From JBNKVT01 sp050299335 (GTDB lineage: Bacteria; Pseudomonadota; Alphaproteobacteria; Rhodobacterales; Rhodobacteraceae), in assembly GCA_050299335.1 (NCBI GenBank), contig JBNKVT010000001.1, positions 1 through 64,000 on the forward strand: a DNA stretch of 64,000 nucleotides, in the 5' to 3' direction. Below, piece after piece: positions 17,988 through 26,565 of this stretch. A model generated the notes under the pieces. That model did not search any database. It saw only the letters and a list, made by a program, of their open reading frames with translations, and had not been told where the DNA came from. How positions within the stretch are numbered: position 1 is the stretch's first letter; each line of letters opens with the position of its first letter. Made by a program: the position numbers and the translations under genes.

Positions 17988-18602
17988 ATGCGTGTGCTTT
18001 GTCTGTTAGGTCTCCTTGCCCTTCTGTTGCCCGGCGGTTGCGTCGAGACAAAACAGCCCGAACCGACCGAACCGGCCTTTTACAGCGCCCGGGCCGATCA
18101 CGGGCGGATAGTGGTCGCTTTGGAGCCTGGGCGTTTCGATCCGGAGCTTCTGCGCCAGAGGGTGCCGTTCGAGACCGAAGAGGCGCCAGGGACGATCATC
18201 GTGGATACCGCGAATTTCCACCTCTACCTGGTCGAGCCCGAGGGCTGGGCGCTGCGCTATGGCGTGGCGATCGGGCGCGAGGGGTTCGGCTGGACCGGTT
18301 CCGGGCATATCGAACGTCGGGCGAAATGGCCGCGCTGGGTCCCGCCGGCGGAAATGATCGCCCGCGACCCGTCGCTGAAACCCTTCGCCGAGGGCATGGC
18401 GGGCGGGCCACGCAATCCGCTGGGCGCGCGAGCGCTTTATATCTATCAGGGCAGCCGGGACACGCTGATCCGTGTGCACGGAACCAACACACCGGGCTCG
18501 ATCGGGCAGCGGGCATCGAGCGGCTGTTTCCGGATGCTCAATCAGGATGTGATCGATCTCTATAGCCGGGTGCCGGACGGGGCGCGGATCGTGGTGATGT
18601 GA
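17988..18602 (+). CDS. L,D-transpeptidase lipoprotein (YkuD domain)
   Basis: A 204-residue envelope enzyme predicted to make 3-3 peptidoglycan cross-links or attach proteins to peptidoglycan. The N-terminal lipobox LLPGGC indicates lipidation at Cys18. The YkuD domain starts around residue 68 (GTIIVDTANFHLYLV), and the catalytic motif is HGTNTPGSIGQRASSGC near the C-terminus, containing the conserved His and the nucleophilic Cys. The domain follows the Erfk/YbiS/YcfS/YnhG group pattern. It is transcribed opposite to the purF and cvpA genes that flank it, followed by a hairpin (TTCCGGC/GCCGGAA near 18620-18642) and a repeat. Confidence 0.88.
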   Translation: MRVLCLLGLLALLLPGGCVETKQPEPTEPAFYSARADHGRIVVALEPGRFDPELLRQRVPFETEEAPGTIIVDTANFHLYLVEPEGWALRYGVAIGREGFGWTGSGHIERRAKWPRWVPPAEMIARDPSLKPFAEGMAGGPRNPLGARALYIYQGSRDTLIRVHGTNTPGSIGQRASSGCFRMLNQDVIDLYSRVPDGARIVVM

Positions 18603-18663
18603 AGGTAGGGGCCTCTCCGTTTCCGGCGGCGTTGCGCCGGAACGCCTCTCCCTGAGAGGAGGA

Positions 18664-18776
18664 CTAGACCAAAATCGTTTCAGACTGAATCAGTCTGAAA
18701 AAGAATTTTGGTCCAGATTCAAATGTTTGAACAAAATCCTGGGATCAGATTGTTTCAATCTGATCCGGTTTTGCTC
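18664..18776. mobile_element. MITE-like bipartite palindromic element, copy A
   Basis: About 113 bp beginning CTAGACCAAAATCG and ending CCGGTTTTGCTC. The outer ends form an imperfect terminal inverted repeat (TAGACCAAAA against TAGAGCAAAA). Internally there are two palindromes. The first (GACCAAAATC ... ATTTTGGTC) has a degraded right arm; the second, GGATCAGATTG-TTT-CAATCTGATCC, is perfect. It aligns end to end with copy B in direct orientation. No transposase is encoded. Confidence 0.65.
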
Positions 18777-19191
18777 TATCGTGTGTAAAATCTTCGCATG
18801 GGCAACATAAAGCGCGCGAGCTCCAAACGCGCCCTGATCCGGCACATCCCGACCCCGGCCTCTCGATGCCCAGGCTCCGAAACGAGGGCCGTGCCAGCCG
18901 TCGGGTGAGCGCTGTCCGGGCTCCTCTGCTAGCCACTTTATGGCACAGTCACATCCGAATGGCCCGCTCTCAGCCTGTGTCAGCAACGCGCCCGCCCAAG
19001 GGGGAGGGCGGGCGCGGCCCGGTGCCGGTCGCACCGCGCAGGGAGGTGAGCGGGAAGCGATGGCGGTGGCGGGCGTTTGTATTGGGGCGCGTGCGGTGGT
19101 GAGCCTCGGTTCCGGTTTGGGGGGCGGGCGGTTACCCCCTCGCCCGGCCCTTCCCCCTGACCGGGGGAAGGGAAGTCTGCTCCGTGTCGCC

Positions 19192-19302
19192 CTAGACCAA
19201 AATCGTTTCAGACTGAATCAGTCTGAAACGATTTTGGTCCAGAGACGTAGGCTTGAGCAAAATCCCAGGATCAGTTTGGTTCAATCTAATCCAGTTTTGC
19301 CC
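19192..19302. mobile_element. MITE-like bipartite palindromic element, copy B
   Basis: About 111 bp, in direct orientation to copy A. Its first half is a 45-bp palindrome (19195-19239) with perfect 22-base arms around a single A. Its second half is the degraded version of the stem that is perfect in copy A. CTAG flanks both ends (19192-19195 and the bases after TTTTGCC), consistent with a short target duplication. The ends match as CTAG-N2-CAAAA. No coding capacity. Confidence 0.65.
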
Positions 19303-19404
19303 TAGTGGCCGGGGTGCTGTCTCAGGGAGCGTAAACAACGGCTTCGCCAAATGGCGCGACTCCGCACCGGTGACCGGAGCGTGTCCGGGGGACCGGACAC
19401 CGAT

Positions 19405-20031
19405 TTACTCGCTGGTGGTTGCTTCGCCTTCCGGGGTGGCGGGGGTTTCGGCTTCCGCCGGCACGTCCTCGGGGCCGCAAGAGCCCGAGGCGGTCAGCTG
19501 GGCATAGCGCTCGGCGATCCAGTCGGGGGCGGTTTCGGGAACCTGCTCGGCGATCCGCAGCTTGGTCTGGGCAAAAATCTCGGCCGTGCGCGAATCGTCG
19601 ACCATCGGGAAGCCCTCGCCACCGGCGATCAACCGTTCATAGACGATCAACGCCACGATGATCAGCAAGGCCCCCCTGAGCAGCCCGAACAGGAAGCCAA
19701 GCCCCTGATCCAGCGAGCCGACGGCGGAATTCTGCACCGCGCCCGAAACCAACGGCGTGAAGATCGAGACCACGATCAGCGCAACGGCAAAGACCGCGCC
19801 GAAGGCGGCGAGGATGGACAATTCGCAGGAGGTGCCGATCATGTCGCCGACGACCGGGATCTCGCGGACAAGCGGCTCGACCTGGCCGGCGAAGATGAAG
19901 GCAACCACGGCGGCGATGATCCAACCGAGGATGGACAGGACCTCGCGGACGAAACCGCGTGAATAGGCCAGAAGGGCCGAGACCGCGAGGATCAGGATCG
20001 ATACCCCGTCGATGATCGTCATGCCTTCCAT
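19405..20031 (-). CDS. cvpA: CvpA family membrane protein
   Basis: A 208-residue inner-membrane protein of the CvpA/colicin V production family. It has about four predicted helices (for example VSILILAVSALLAYSRGF and ILGWIIAAVVAFIFAG), the family motif YSRGFVREVLSI, and a low-complexity Glu/Ala/Pro/Thr cytoplasmic tail. Its molecular role is not settled; links to envelope homeostasis and purF expression are known from other bacteria. It starts two bases after the radA frame closes (ATG at 20031; the ATG at 20022 is an alternative). In related genomes purF commonly follows directly; here 1.9 kb of other sequence intervenes. Confidence 0.88.
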   Translation of the reverse strand: MEGMTIIDGVSILILAVSALLAYSRGFVREVLSILGWIIAAVVAFIFAGQVEPLVREIPVVGDMIGTSCELSILAAFGAVFAVALIVVSIFTPLVSGAVQNSAVGSLDQGLGFLFGLLRGALLIIVALIVYERLIAGGEGFPMVDDSRTAEIFAQTKLRIAEQVPETAPDWIAERYAQLTASGSCGPEDVPAEAETPATPEGEATTSE

Positions 20032-20032
20032 C

Positions 20033-21427
<1,395 letters not shown>

Positions 21428-21660
21428 GCCGACAGGCTTGCCCCAATCCGCGAACAGGGTTCAAGCGGAATCCGCGGCTTTGGAGGCGGGGCCGCGGTGC
21501 GCCAACCGGTCCGGAACCGTGTCCATGATGCCCGATAGGTTGCAGGCACAGCCATTTCGACCTGCCACCACAGTGCCACGCCTTTCCCGCCCGACCGAAA
21601 CGACAAGGCCCCGGCATGTCTGCCAGGGCCTGCTTGGAAAATAGCGGCGGTGAACCGGGA

Positions 21661-22767
21661 TCAGAGAACCAGTTCTGCCTCTGCCTTCTTCAGGCTTCGC
21701 CGGGCAAGATTGCCGAACTTCATCCCTTTCACCCCCAGTTCGGGGAACAGGCCGATCAGTTCGGCACGCGGGCCGTCATCGAGACCGTTGACGCCGTAGT
21801 CGCCGGGGAAGAAGCTTTCGGTTTCGGTCCCGTCAACGAAGATGATCTCGTGGCGGTCGAACATGATATGGATATACTCGACCCCGTCCTCAGGCTGGGT
21901 GATCCGGATCGTGTCGCCATTGACCATCGAGCGGGCGGCGACCAGCGCGTCCTCGACCCCGAACAGCATCGAGACCTGATCGTTGGCCACCAGCATCCGG
22001 TGTTCGGGCGAGACGGTCATGTCGCGGTTGGGCACGTTCTTGCCCAGCGCACCGGCCTCGATGGTCACCGGACGCAGGGCCGGGGTGACCGCAAGCTCGG
22101 CGGCGGACACCTTTCGAGACCCGACCCAGGTCACAACGCGCGCCCCGCGGTCCTTGGTCAGAACGATGTCACCAGCCTTGAGCGTTTCGACGGCGCGCGG
22201 TCCCTGCGGCGTGTCAACGCACGAACCGGGGGTGAAACAGGGAACTTCACTGATCGGAACCGAGGTCAGATCGACGGGCGTGTCGGTGATCGTCAGCGTC
22301 ACACCCGGCGGCGGATAAGGCCCGAGGAACATGAGACCGACATTGTCGCCGGACTGGTTGTCGACACCGTCATTGCCCAGCCGGACCACATAGACGGTGT
22401 AGGTATTGCCGTCGCTTCCCATTGCGGTGAAGCCGAATTCGAGTTCGGCGAGACTGCCGGAGGCGTAAAAGTCGCCGCCGTTCACCGTCACGTCCGCCGT
22501 GGTCACCTGGTTGTTGTATTCATCTTCGGTGGCATCGCCGTCGGCATCGCCGTCAATGGCCCCATCCGAAAACTCGTTGACGCCCACCCCCTGATCGCCA
22601 TCATCATCCAGAATACCGACCACGGTTTCGGTGGCGCCGGGGTTCAGGGTGAACGTCGCACCGACCGGGTATCCGACTGTCTGCGTCTGCAGATCTGTGA
22701 TCGCCGTACCTCCGATCGTGAACTGATCAAAGGCATAGAAGGCCACATCGAATGTAAACGCAGTCAT
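21661..22767 (-). CDS. Hint (hedgehog/intein) domain protein, probably exported
   Basis: A 368-residue protein. The N-terminal 170 residues form an acidic Asp/Gly/Asn-rich beta region (VGILDDDGDQGVGVNEFSDG), reminiscent of calcium-binding RTX-like surface proteins. A Hint domain follows: CFTPGSCVDTPQGPRAVE, with the candidate autoproteolytic Cys, then GDIVLTKDRGARVV, VSPEHRML and HIMFDRHEIIFVDG. There is no classical signal peptide, which fits secretion by a C-terminal or type I signal. ATG 22767 is chosen for the CGGGAG site upstream; a GTG at 22776 overlaps that site. A hairpin (GGCCCTGGC/GCCGGGGCC) follows the gene near 21611-21634. Confidence 0.8.
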   Translation of the reverse strand: MTAFTFDVAFYAFDQFTIGGTAITDLQTQTVGYPVGATFTLNPGATETVVGILDDDGDQGVGVNEFSDGAIDGDADGDATEDEYNNQVTTADVTVNGGDFYASGSLAELEFGFTAMGSDGNTYTVYVVRLGNDGVDNQSGDNVGLMFLGPYPPPGVTLTITDTPVDLTSVPISEVPCFTPGSCVDTPQGPRAVETLKAGDIVLTKDRGARVVTWVGSRKVSAAELAVTPALRPVTIEAGALGKNVPNRDMTVSPEHRMLVANDQVSMLFGVEDALVAARSMVNGDTIRITQPEDGVEYIHIMFDRHEIIFVDGTETESFFPGDYGVNGLDDGPRAELIGLFPELGVKGMKFGNLARRSLKKAEAELVL

Positions 22768-22869
22768 ACCAGTCACTCCCGCTCTCTCAGGTCAACAAGG
22801 CCATATAACACTGGCCGCGTGACCACAATGTGTCAAAGGGACGACTTTAATCGAATTTTAACGTTCTGG

Positions 22870-24660
22870 TTAAGCCACCGCCTCGTCGTCGAATTCGCGA
22901 TCCGCAGCCTGTCTCAGCCACATCTTCGCATATTCGCCATTCTGGCCAACCAGTAAGTCGTGTGTCCCCTGCTCAATCACGCGCCCACGTTCCAGTACCA
23001 CGATCATATCGGCATCTACGATTGTGGATAACCTGTGGGCAATCGTAATGACAGTGCGACCCTTACCCATTGTTCTCAGCGATTCAAGGATTTCCTGCTC
23101 GGTTTTTGAGTCGAGTGCCGAAGTTGCCTCATCCAGCAGCAGAATAGGCGGGTTTTTGAGCAAAGTTCGGGCAATTCCGACGCGCTGTTTTTCGCCACCG
23201 GACAGTTTCAGACCCCGCTCTCCGACCAGCGTGTCGTAGCCATCCGGCAGATTGGCCACAAAGTCATGAACGCTTGCCGCCTTCGCCGCGGCCTCGATCT
23301 CGGCCTGCGTGGCGCCTTCCCGCCCATAGCCGATATTATAACCGATGGTGTCGTTGAACAGCACCGTGTCCTGCGGCACCACACCGATCTGCGCGCGCAA
23401 GCTGGTCTGTGTAACGTCCCGCACGTCCTGCCTGTCTATCAACAACGCCCCGTCCGAGACATCATAGAACCGGAACAGCAGCCGCCCGATAGTCGATTTC
23501 CCCGCCCCCGAGGGCCCCACCACGGCCACACTTTGCCCGGCCTCCACCGTCAGGTTGAAATCCTTCAGGATTGCCCGCTCGCCCTCGTAGACGAAATCGA
23601 CATCCCGAAACTCGATCCGACCGCCCGTAACCTTCAGCGACCTCGCGCCGGGTTTGTCGGCCACTTCGGTCTCCTGATCCAGCAGATCGAACATCTCGCG
23701 CATGTCGACGAGGCTCTGGCGGATCTCGCGATATACGGTGCCGAGGAAGTTCAGCGGCATGGTGATCTGGATCATGTAGGCGTTGACCATGACGAAATCG
23801 CCCACCGTCAACGAGCCCGCCTGCACCCCCATCGCCGCCATCGACATCACCGCCACCAAACCGGTGGTAATCAGGAAGGACTGGCCGAAATTCAGCATCG
23901 CCAGCGATTGCGAGGTCTTGATCGCCGCCTCCTGATAGCCGCGCATCGAGATGTCGTACCGCTCCGCCTCGCGGTCCTCGGCGGTGAAATACTTGACGGT
24001 CTCAAAATTCAGCAGGCTGTCGATGGCCTTCTGGTTGGCCTCGGTATCCTCCTTGTTCATCTGGCGGCGGATCTTCACCCGCCATTCGGTCACGGCAAAG
24101 GTGAACCAGATATAAAGCCCGATCGTGACAACGACGGTGGCCAGATACCAGATATCGAAGACATAAAAGAGGATGCCCGCGATCATCAGCAATTCCAGCG
24201 TCAGCGGACCGATGGAGAACAGAAGGAACCTCAGCAGGAACTCAACCCCCTTCACCCCGCGTTCGATGATACGCGACAGTCCGCCGGTCTTGCGGGTGAT
24301 GTGGTAGCGCAGGGACAGGGCGTGGATATGGGTGAAGGTCTCGCGCGCCAGCTGGCGAAGCGCGCCTTGGGCGACCCGGGCGAATATCGCGTCCCGGAGC
24401 TGGTTGAACCCGACACTGGCCAGACGCAGCACCCCATAGGCCACGGTCAGGCCGACGGCGCCCGAGACCAGCAGATAGGTAGCCCGGTCCTCGCCCTCGG
24501 CAGGTGCCAGCGCATCGACCGCGCCCTTGTAGAAGAACGGCGTGATCACGACGGCGATCTTGCCGAGGATGAGAAAGAGCATCGCCACCACGACCCGAAT
24601 CTTGATCCCGGTCTCTCCTTCGGGCCAGAGATAGGGGGCAACCCGGCGCACGGTGCGCAT
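22870..24660 (-). CDS. Atm1-type ABC exporter (fused permease-ATPase)
   Basis: A 596-residue half-transporter of the Atm1/HMT1 family, expected to export glutathione-linked or sulfur-containing compounds and heavy-metal conjugates across the inner membrane as a homodimer. Six transmembrane helices (from GIKIRVVVAMLFLILGKIAVV) carry the family's RALHPISLRYH-like region, here IHALSLRYHITRKTGGLSR. The ATPase has Walker A GPSGAGKST, signature LSGGEKQRV and Walker B ILLLDEATSALD. The gene stands alone, ending close to the Hint gene promoter region. Lipid A flippases are an alternative, but the LRYHITRKTGG segment favours Atm1. Confidence 0.9.
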   Translation of the reverse strand: MRTVRRVAPYLWPEGETGIKIRVVVAMLFLILGKIAVVITPFFYKGAVDALAPAEGEDRATYLLVSGAVGLTVAYGVLRLASVGFNQLRDAIFARVAQGALRQLARETFTHIHALSLRYHITRKTGGLSRIIERGVKGVEFLLRFLLFSIGPLTLELLMIAGILFYVFDIWYLATVVVTIGLYIWFTFAVTEWRVKIRRQMNKEDTEANQKAIDSLLNFETVKYFTAEDREAERYDISMRGYQEAAIKTSQSLAMLNFGQSFLITTGLVAVMSMAAMGVQAGSLTVGDFVMVNAYMIQITMPLNFLGTVYREIRQSLVDMREMFDLLDQETEVADKPGARSLKVTGGRIEFRDVDFVYEGERAILKDFNLTVEAGQSVAVVGPSGAGKSTIGRLLFRFYDVSDGALLIDRQDVRDVTQTSLRAQIGVVPQDTVLFNDTIGYNIGYGREGATQAEIEAAAKAASVHDFVANLPDGYDTLVGERGLKLSGGEKQRVGIARTLLKNPPILLLDEATSALDSKTEQEILESLRTMGKGRTVITIAHRLSTIVDADMIVVLERGRVIEQGTHDLLVGQNGEYAKMWLRQAADREFDDEAVA

Positions 24661-24769
24661 CGCACTCAGGCGTTCGGCCCTGGCGGAGGTGTAGGTGGGG
24701 TCGGATATGGGTTTCGGTCCCTAAATTTGGCCCTGAATCTGGCGTTCTGGTTTCGTCGATGGCCCGGCC

Positions 24770-25309
24770 TCAGACAGCGGCTCCGCAACAGGCCGGGGCC
24801 TTTGCGACAGTGCCACAGCATTCGAGCCCAGTTGCATTCGCGCCGCAACCGTAACCAATACCTGCGTCTGCCGCCTCCAGAGCCGCCATTGCCGGGCGGC
24901 ATTGCGCGTGATCGGCGGTCAGCCCGATATGCACTTTACCGCCGCTTGGTTCAACGCTCCCGACCCACGACTTCACCAGTTGCGTGCCGCCAAAGCCACT
25001 CTCGACAACCAATTGTCCGTCCTCCAGCCCCGGCAACGCCCGGATACTCGCTCCGGCAATTGCGTGGAACCTGCCAACCGTCATATATCCGTCGTCGTTA
25101 CCCGAACCATCGAGCAACTGCATCTGCGCCTCGACCCAGCCTTCGCGGTTTCGTCCGCAATCGATGGCCGCGATCCGCGCCAGCCGGAATTCGGTCAGGT
25201 GATAGCCAGGCCGGATCTCGCCCGTCCCGTCGGCGAAGACCATCTCGACCCCGTCCTCCTTCGGCAGCGCGTCCAGGAACGCGCCAAGTGTTGTCAAATC
25301 CTGTCCCAT
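24770..25309 (-). CDS. DUF6428 family protein with Cys-rich tail
   Basis: A 179-residue cytoplasmic protein of the DUF6428 family, commonly found divergent from an ArsR-type repressor. The body begins DLTTLGAFLDALPKE and includes FADGTGEIRPGYHLTEFRL. The C-terminal 45 residues are rich in cysteine (CRPAMAALE, GYGCGANATG, LECCG, ACCG), which could bind arsenite or a soft metal. The reaction is unknown to me. The ATG at 25309 lies 23 bp from a palindromic operator shared with the arsR-like gene, so it is probably repressed in the absence of metalloid. Confidence 0.8.
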   Translation of the reverse strand: MGQDLTTLGAFLDALPKEDGVEMVFADGTGEIRPGYHLTEFRLARIAAIDCGRNREGWVEAQMQLLDGSGNDDGYMTVGRFHAIAGASIRALPGLEDGQLVVESGFGGTQLVKSWVGSVEPSGGKVHIGLTADHAQCRPAMAALEAADAGIGYGCGANATGLECCGTVAKAPACCGAAV

Positions 25310-25332
25310 CGGCTACGCCTTATGAAGTTTCA

Positions 25333-25356
25333 ATATTTCAAGAGTAGTTGAACTAT
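25333..25356. promoter_or_regulatory. Likely ArsR operator overlapping the arsR start codon
   Basis: ATATTTCAA (25333-25341), six bases, then TTGAACTAT (25348-25356) is an inverted repeat with one mismatch. It resembles known ArsR/SmtB sites in length and AT-richness. Its right half includes the first two bases of the arsR ATG (25355), and its left edge is 23 bp from the divergent DUF6428 start, so one site could control both genes. Confidence 0.65.
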
Positions 25357-25714
25357 GAAAGAGAGTCCAGCCCTGAATGCGCTTTCTGCATTGTCGCAGA
25401 AAACCCGGCTGCATATCGTGCGGTATCTGGTCGGGGCCGGCCCAGAGGGCAAGCCCGCCGGCGCGATCGCAGATCATCTCGGCATCTCGTCTTCGGGTCT
25501 GTCCTTCCACATCGCCGCCTTGGAACAAGCCGGTCTGGTCAGCTCCGAACGCAAATCGCGCCAGATCATCTATCGAGCACGGTATGACCAGCTTGGGGCG
25601 CTGATCTCCTATCTGATGAACGATTGCTGCGGCGGACATCCGGCGGTCTGCCGCTGTGTGCCTAGAACGATGGCGAGGAAATCGGCAACGATTTCCGACT
25701 CGGACATCGCGTAA
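25355..25714 (+). CDS. ArsR family metalloid-responsive repressor
   Basis: A 119-residue winged-helix repressor. The helix-turn-helix reads AIADHLGISSSGLSFHIAAL, followed by the wing LVSSERKSRQIIYRA. It lacks the classic ELCVCDL site of plasmid ArsR in the recognition helix. Instead a Cys cluster, NDCCGGHPAVCRC, sits near residue 90, matching the C-terminal arsenite sites of some alphaproteobacterial ArsR proteins. It is divergent from the DUF6428 gene across a palindrome. No arsenite pump, arsenate reductase or ArsH gene is present nearby, so the regulon here is minimal. Confidence 0.88.
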   Translation: MKESPALNALSALSQKTRLHIVRYLVGAGPEGKPAGAIADHLGISSSGLSFHIAALEQAGLVSSERKSRQIIYRARYDQLGALISYLMNDCCGGHPAVCRCVPRTMARKSATISDSDIA

Positions 25715-25819
25715 AATCAAATGGTTAGAGTGTCGTTCTTGATTCAGAAATCAAGGACGATGCTCAAAGTTCAAGGCGAAGGCAGAGCCACCCGCGACGA
25801 ACACCGCGGGACAACAATG

Positions 25820-25848
25820 AAAAAAGGGGGCGCGAGGCCCCCTTTTTT
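25820..25848. terminator. Bidirectional terminator between arsR-like gene and phasin
   Basis: AAAAAAGGGGG (25820-25830) pairs perfectly with CCCCCTTTTTT (25838-25848) across a 7-base loop. The A-run and T-run make it functional on either strand, serving the plus-strand regulator gene and the minus-strand phasin gene. Confidence 0.8.
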
Positions 25849-25866
25849 CGACATTCCAGCCCGGTA

Positions 25867-26301
25867 TCAGGCGGTGTAGGTCTTCATCGACTCGGTCGCG
25901 GCGGTGGCACGCTCGGAGATCGGGGCGGTGATGTCCTTGGCGGCCGAGGTCATGATCTCGGTCATCTTGGTGGACTGCTTGACGAAGGCGTCGAAAGCGG
26001 TCTGCGCGAAGGCGGTCTGCTTTTCGAACAGCTCGGTCACGGTCTTGGCCGAGGCGAAATCCTGGGCGGCCGCGATCGAATCCTCAAAGGATTTCTTGGC
26101 GAAGGCGGAAACTTCCGAACCGATGCCTTCGGCGGCCTTGGCGGCGATTTCACCGGACTTGATGAAGGCTTCCATATTGTCCTGGCCGAACGCGGCGGCC
26201 CCTTCGAAACCCTTGGTCATCTTTTCCATTCCTTCATTGAGAGTTTTCTGCGCGTCGGCGACAATCGTCTCGGCGGCAGCGGTTGCTTTTTTCGTAGCCA
26301 T
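25867..26301 (-). CDS. phaP: Phasin (PHA granule-associated protein)
   Basis: A 144-residue, highly helical, Ala/Glu/Lys-rich protein of the phasin family that coats polyhydroxyalkanoate granules. Typical features are the MATKKATAAAETIV opening, the GFEGAAAFGQDNMEAFIKSG segment and heptad-like amphipathic repeats throughout. The ATG at 26301 follows a GTGGAGA ribosome site by eight bases; the upstream GTG overlaps that site and is not the start. A strong sigma70 promoter with an embedded TGC-rich motif lies upstream, consistent with control by a PhaR-type repressor. No PHA synthase is in the window. Confidence 0.88.
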   Translation of the reverse strand: MATKKATAAAETIVADAQKTLNEGMEKMTKGFEGAAAFGQDNMEAFIKSGEIAAKAAEGIGSEVSAFAKKSFEDSIAAAQDFASAKTVTELFEKQTAFAQTAFDAFVKQSTKMTEIMTSAAKDITAPISERATAATESMKTYTA

Positions 26302-26351
26302 GGTCGTTTTCTCCACGCGTCAGGGTACTGAGTGGTTGTGTTCTGAGGCAC

Positions 26352-26400
26352 AATCTAGGGGCGATGCTGCACTGCGTCAAGAGAAAATGCTGCAAGTGCG
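26352..26400 (-). promoter_or_regulatory. Phasin promoter with TGC-rich PhaR-like operator
   Basis: On the minus strand TTGACG (26375-26380) and TAGATT (26352-26357) are spaced by 17 bases, a good sigma70 promoter. TGCTGCACTGCG (plus strand, 26365-26376) lies across the spacer and -35 edge, and a second TGCTGCAAGTGCG-like word lies at 26389-26400. PhaR proteins of Rhodobacter and Paracoccus bind TGC-rich sites at phasin promoters, so this placement suits repression. The assignment to PhaR is inference. Confidence 0.6.
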
Positions 26401-26565
26401 AAAAAAACTTTTGCGGCCCTTTTGACACAGTTAAGAACGCCTCGGCACGCATTGAAAATAAAGTGTTTTCCGATTTCACAATTTCAGTTACGTTAACGGC
26501 ATAATAACGAAAGAGACCGAAATATCGGCTCTAGAGGCAGAAACGAGCAGTCGTCGGAGAAACCG

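Larger units (their letters stand above)
18603..19404. other. 802-bp repeat-bearing non-coding region
   Basis: No protein gene is supported here. The stretch holds two copies of a bipartite palindromic element, listed separately, with about 415 bp between them. That spacer is GC-rich with low-complexity runs and several open frames that show no motifs or ribosome sites. It separates the L,D-transpeptidase gene from the end of cvpA. Confidence 0.6.
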
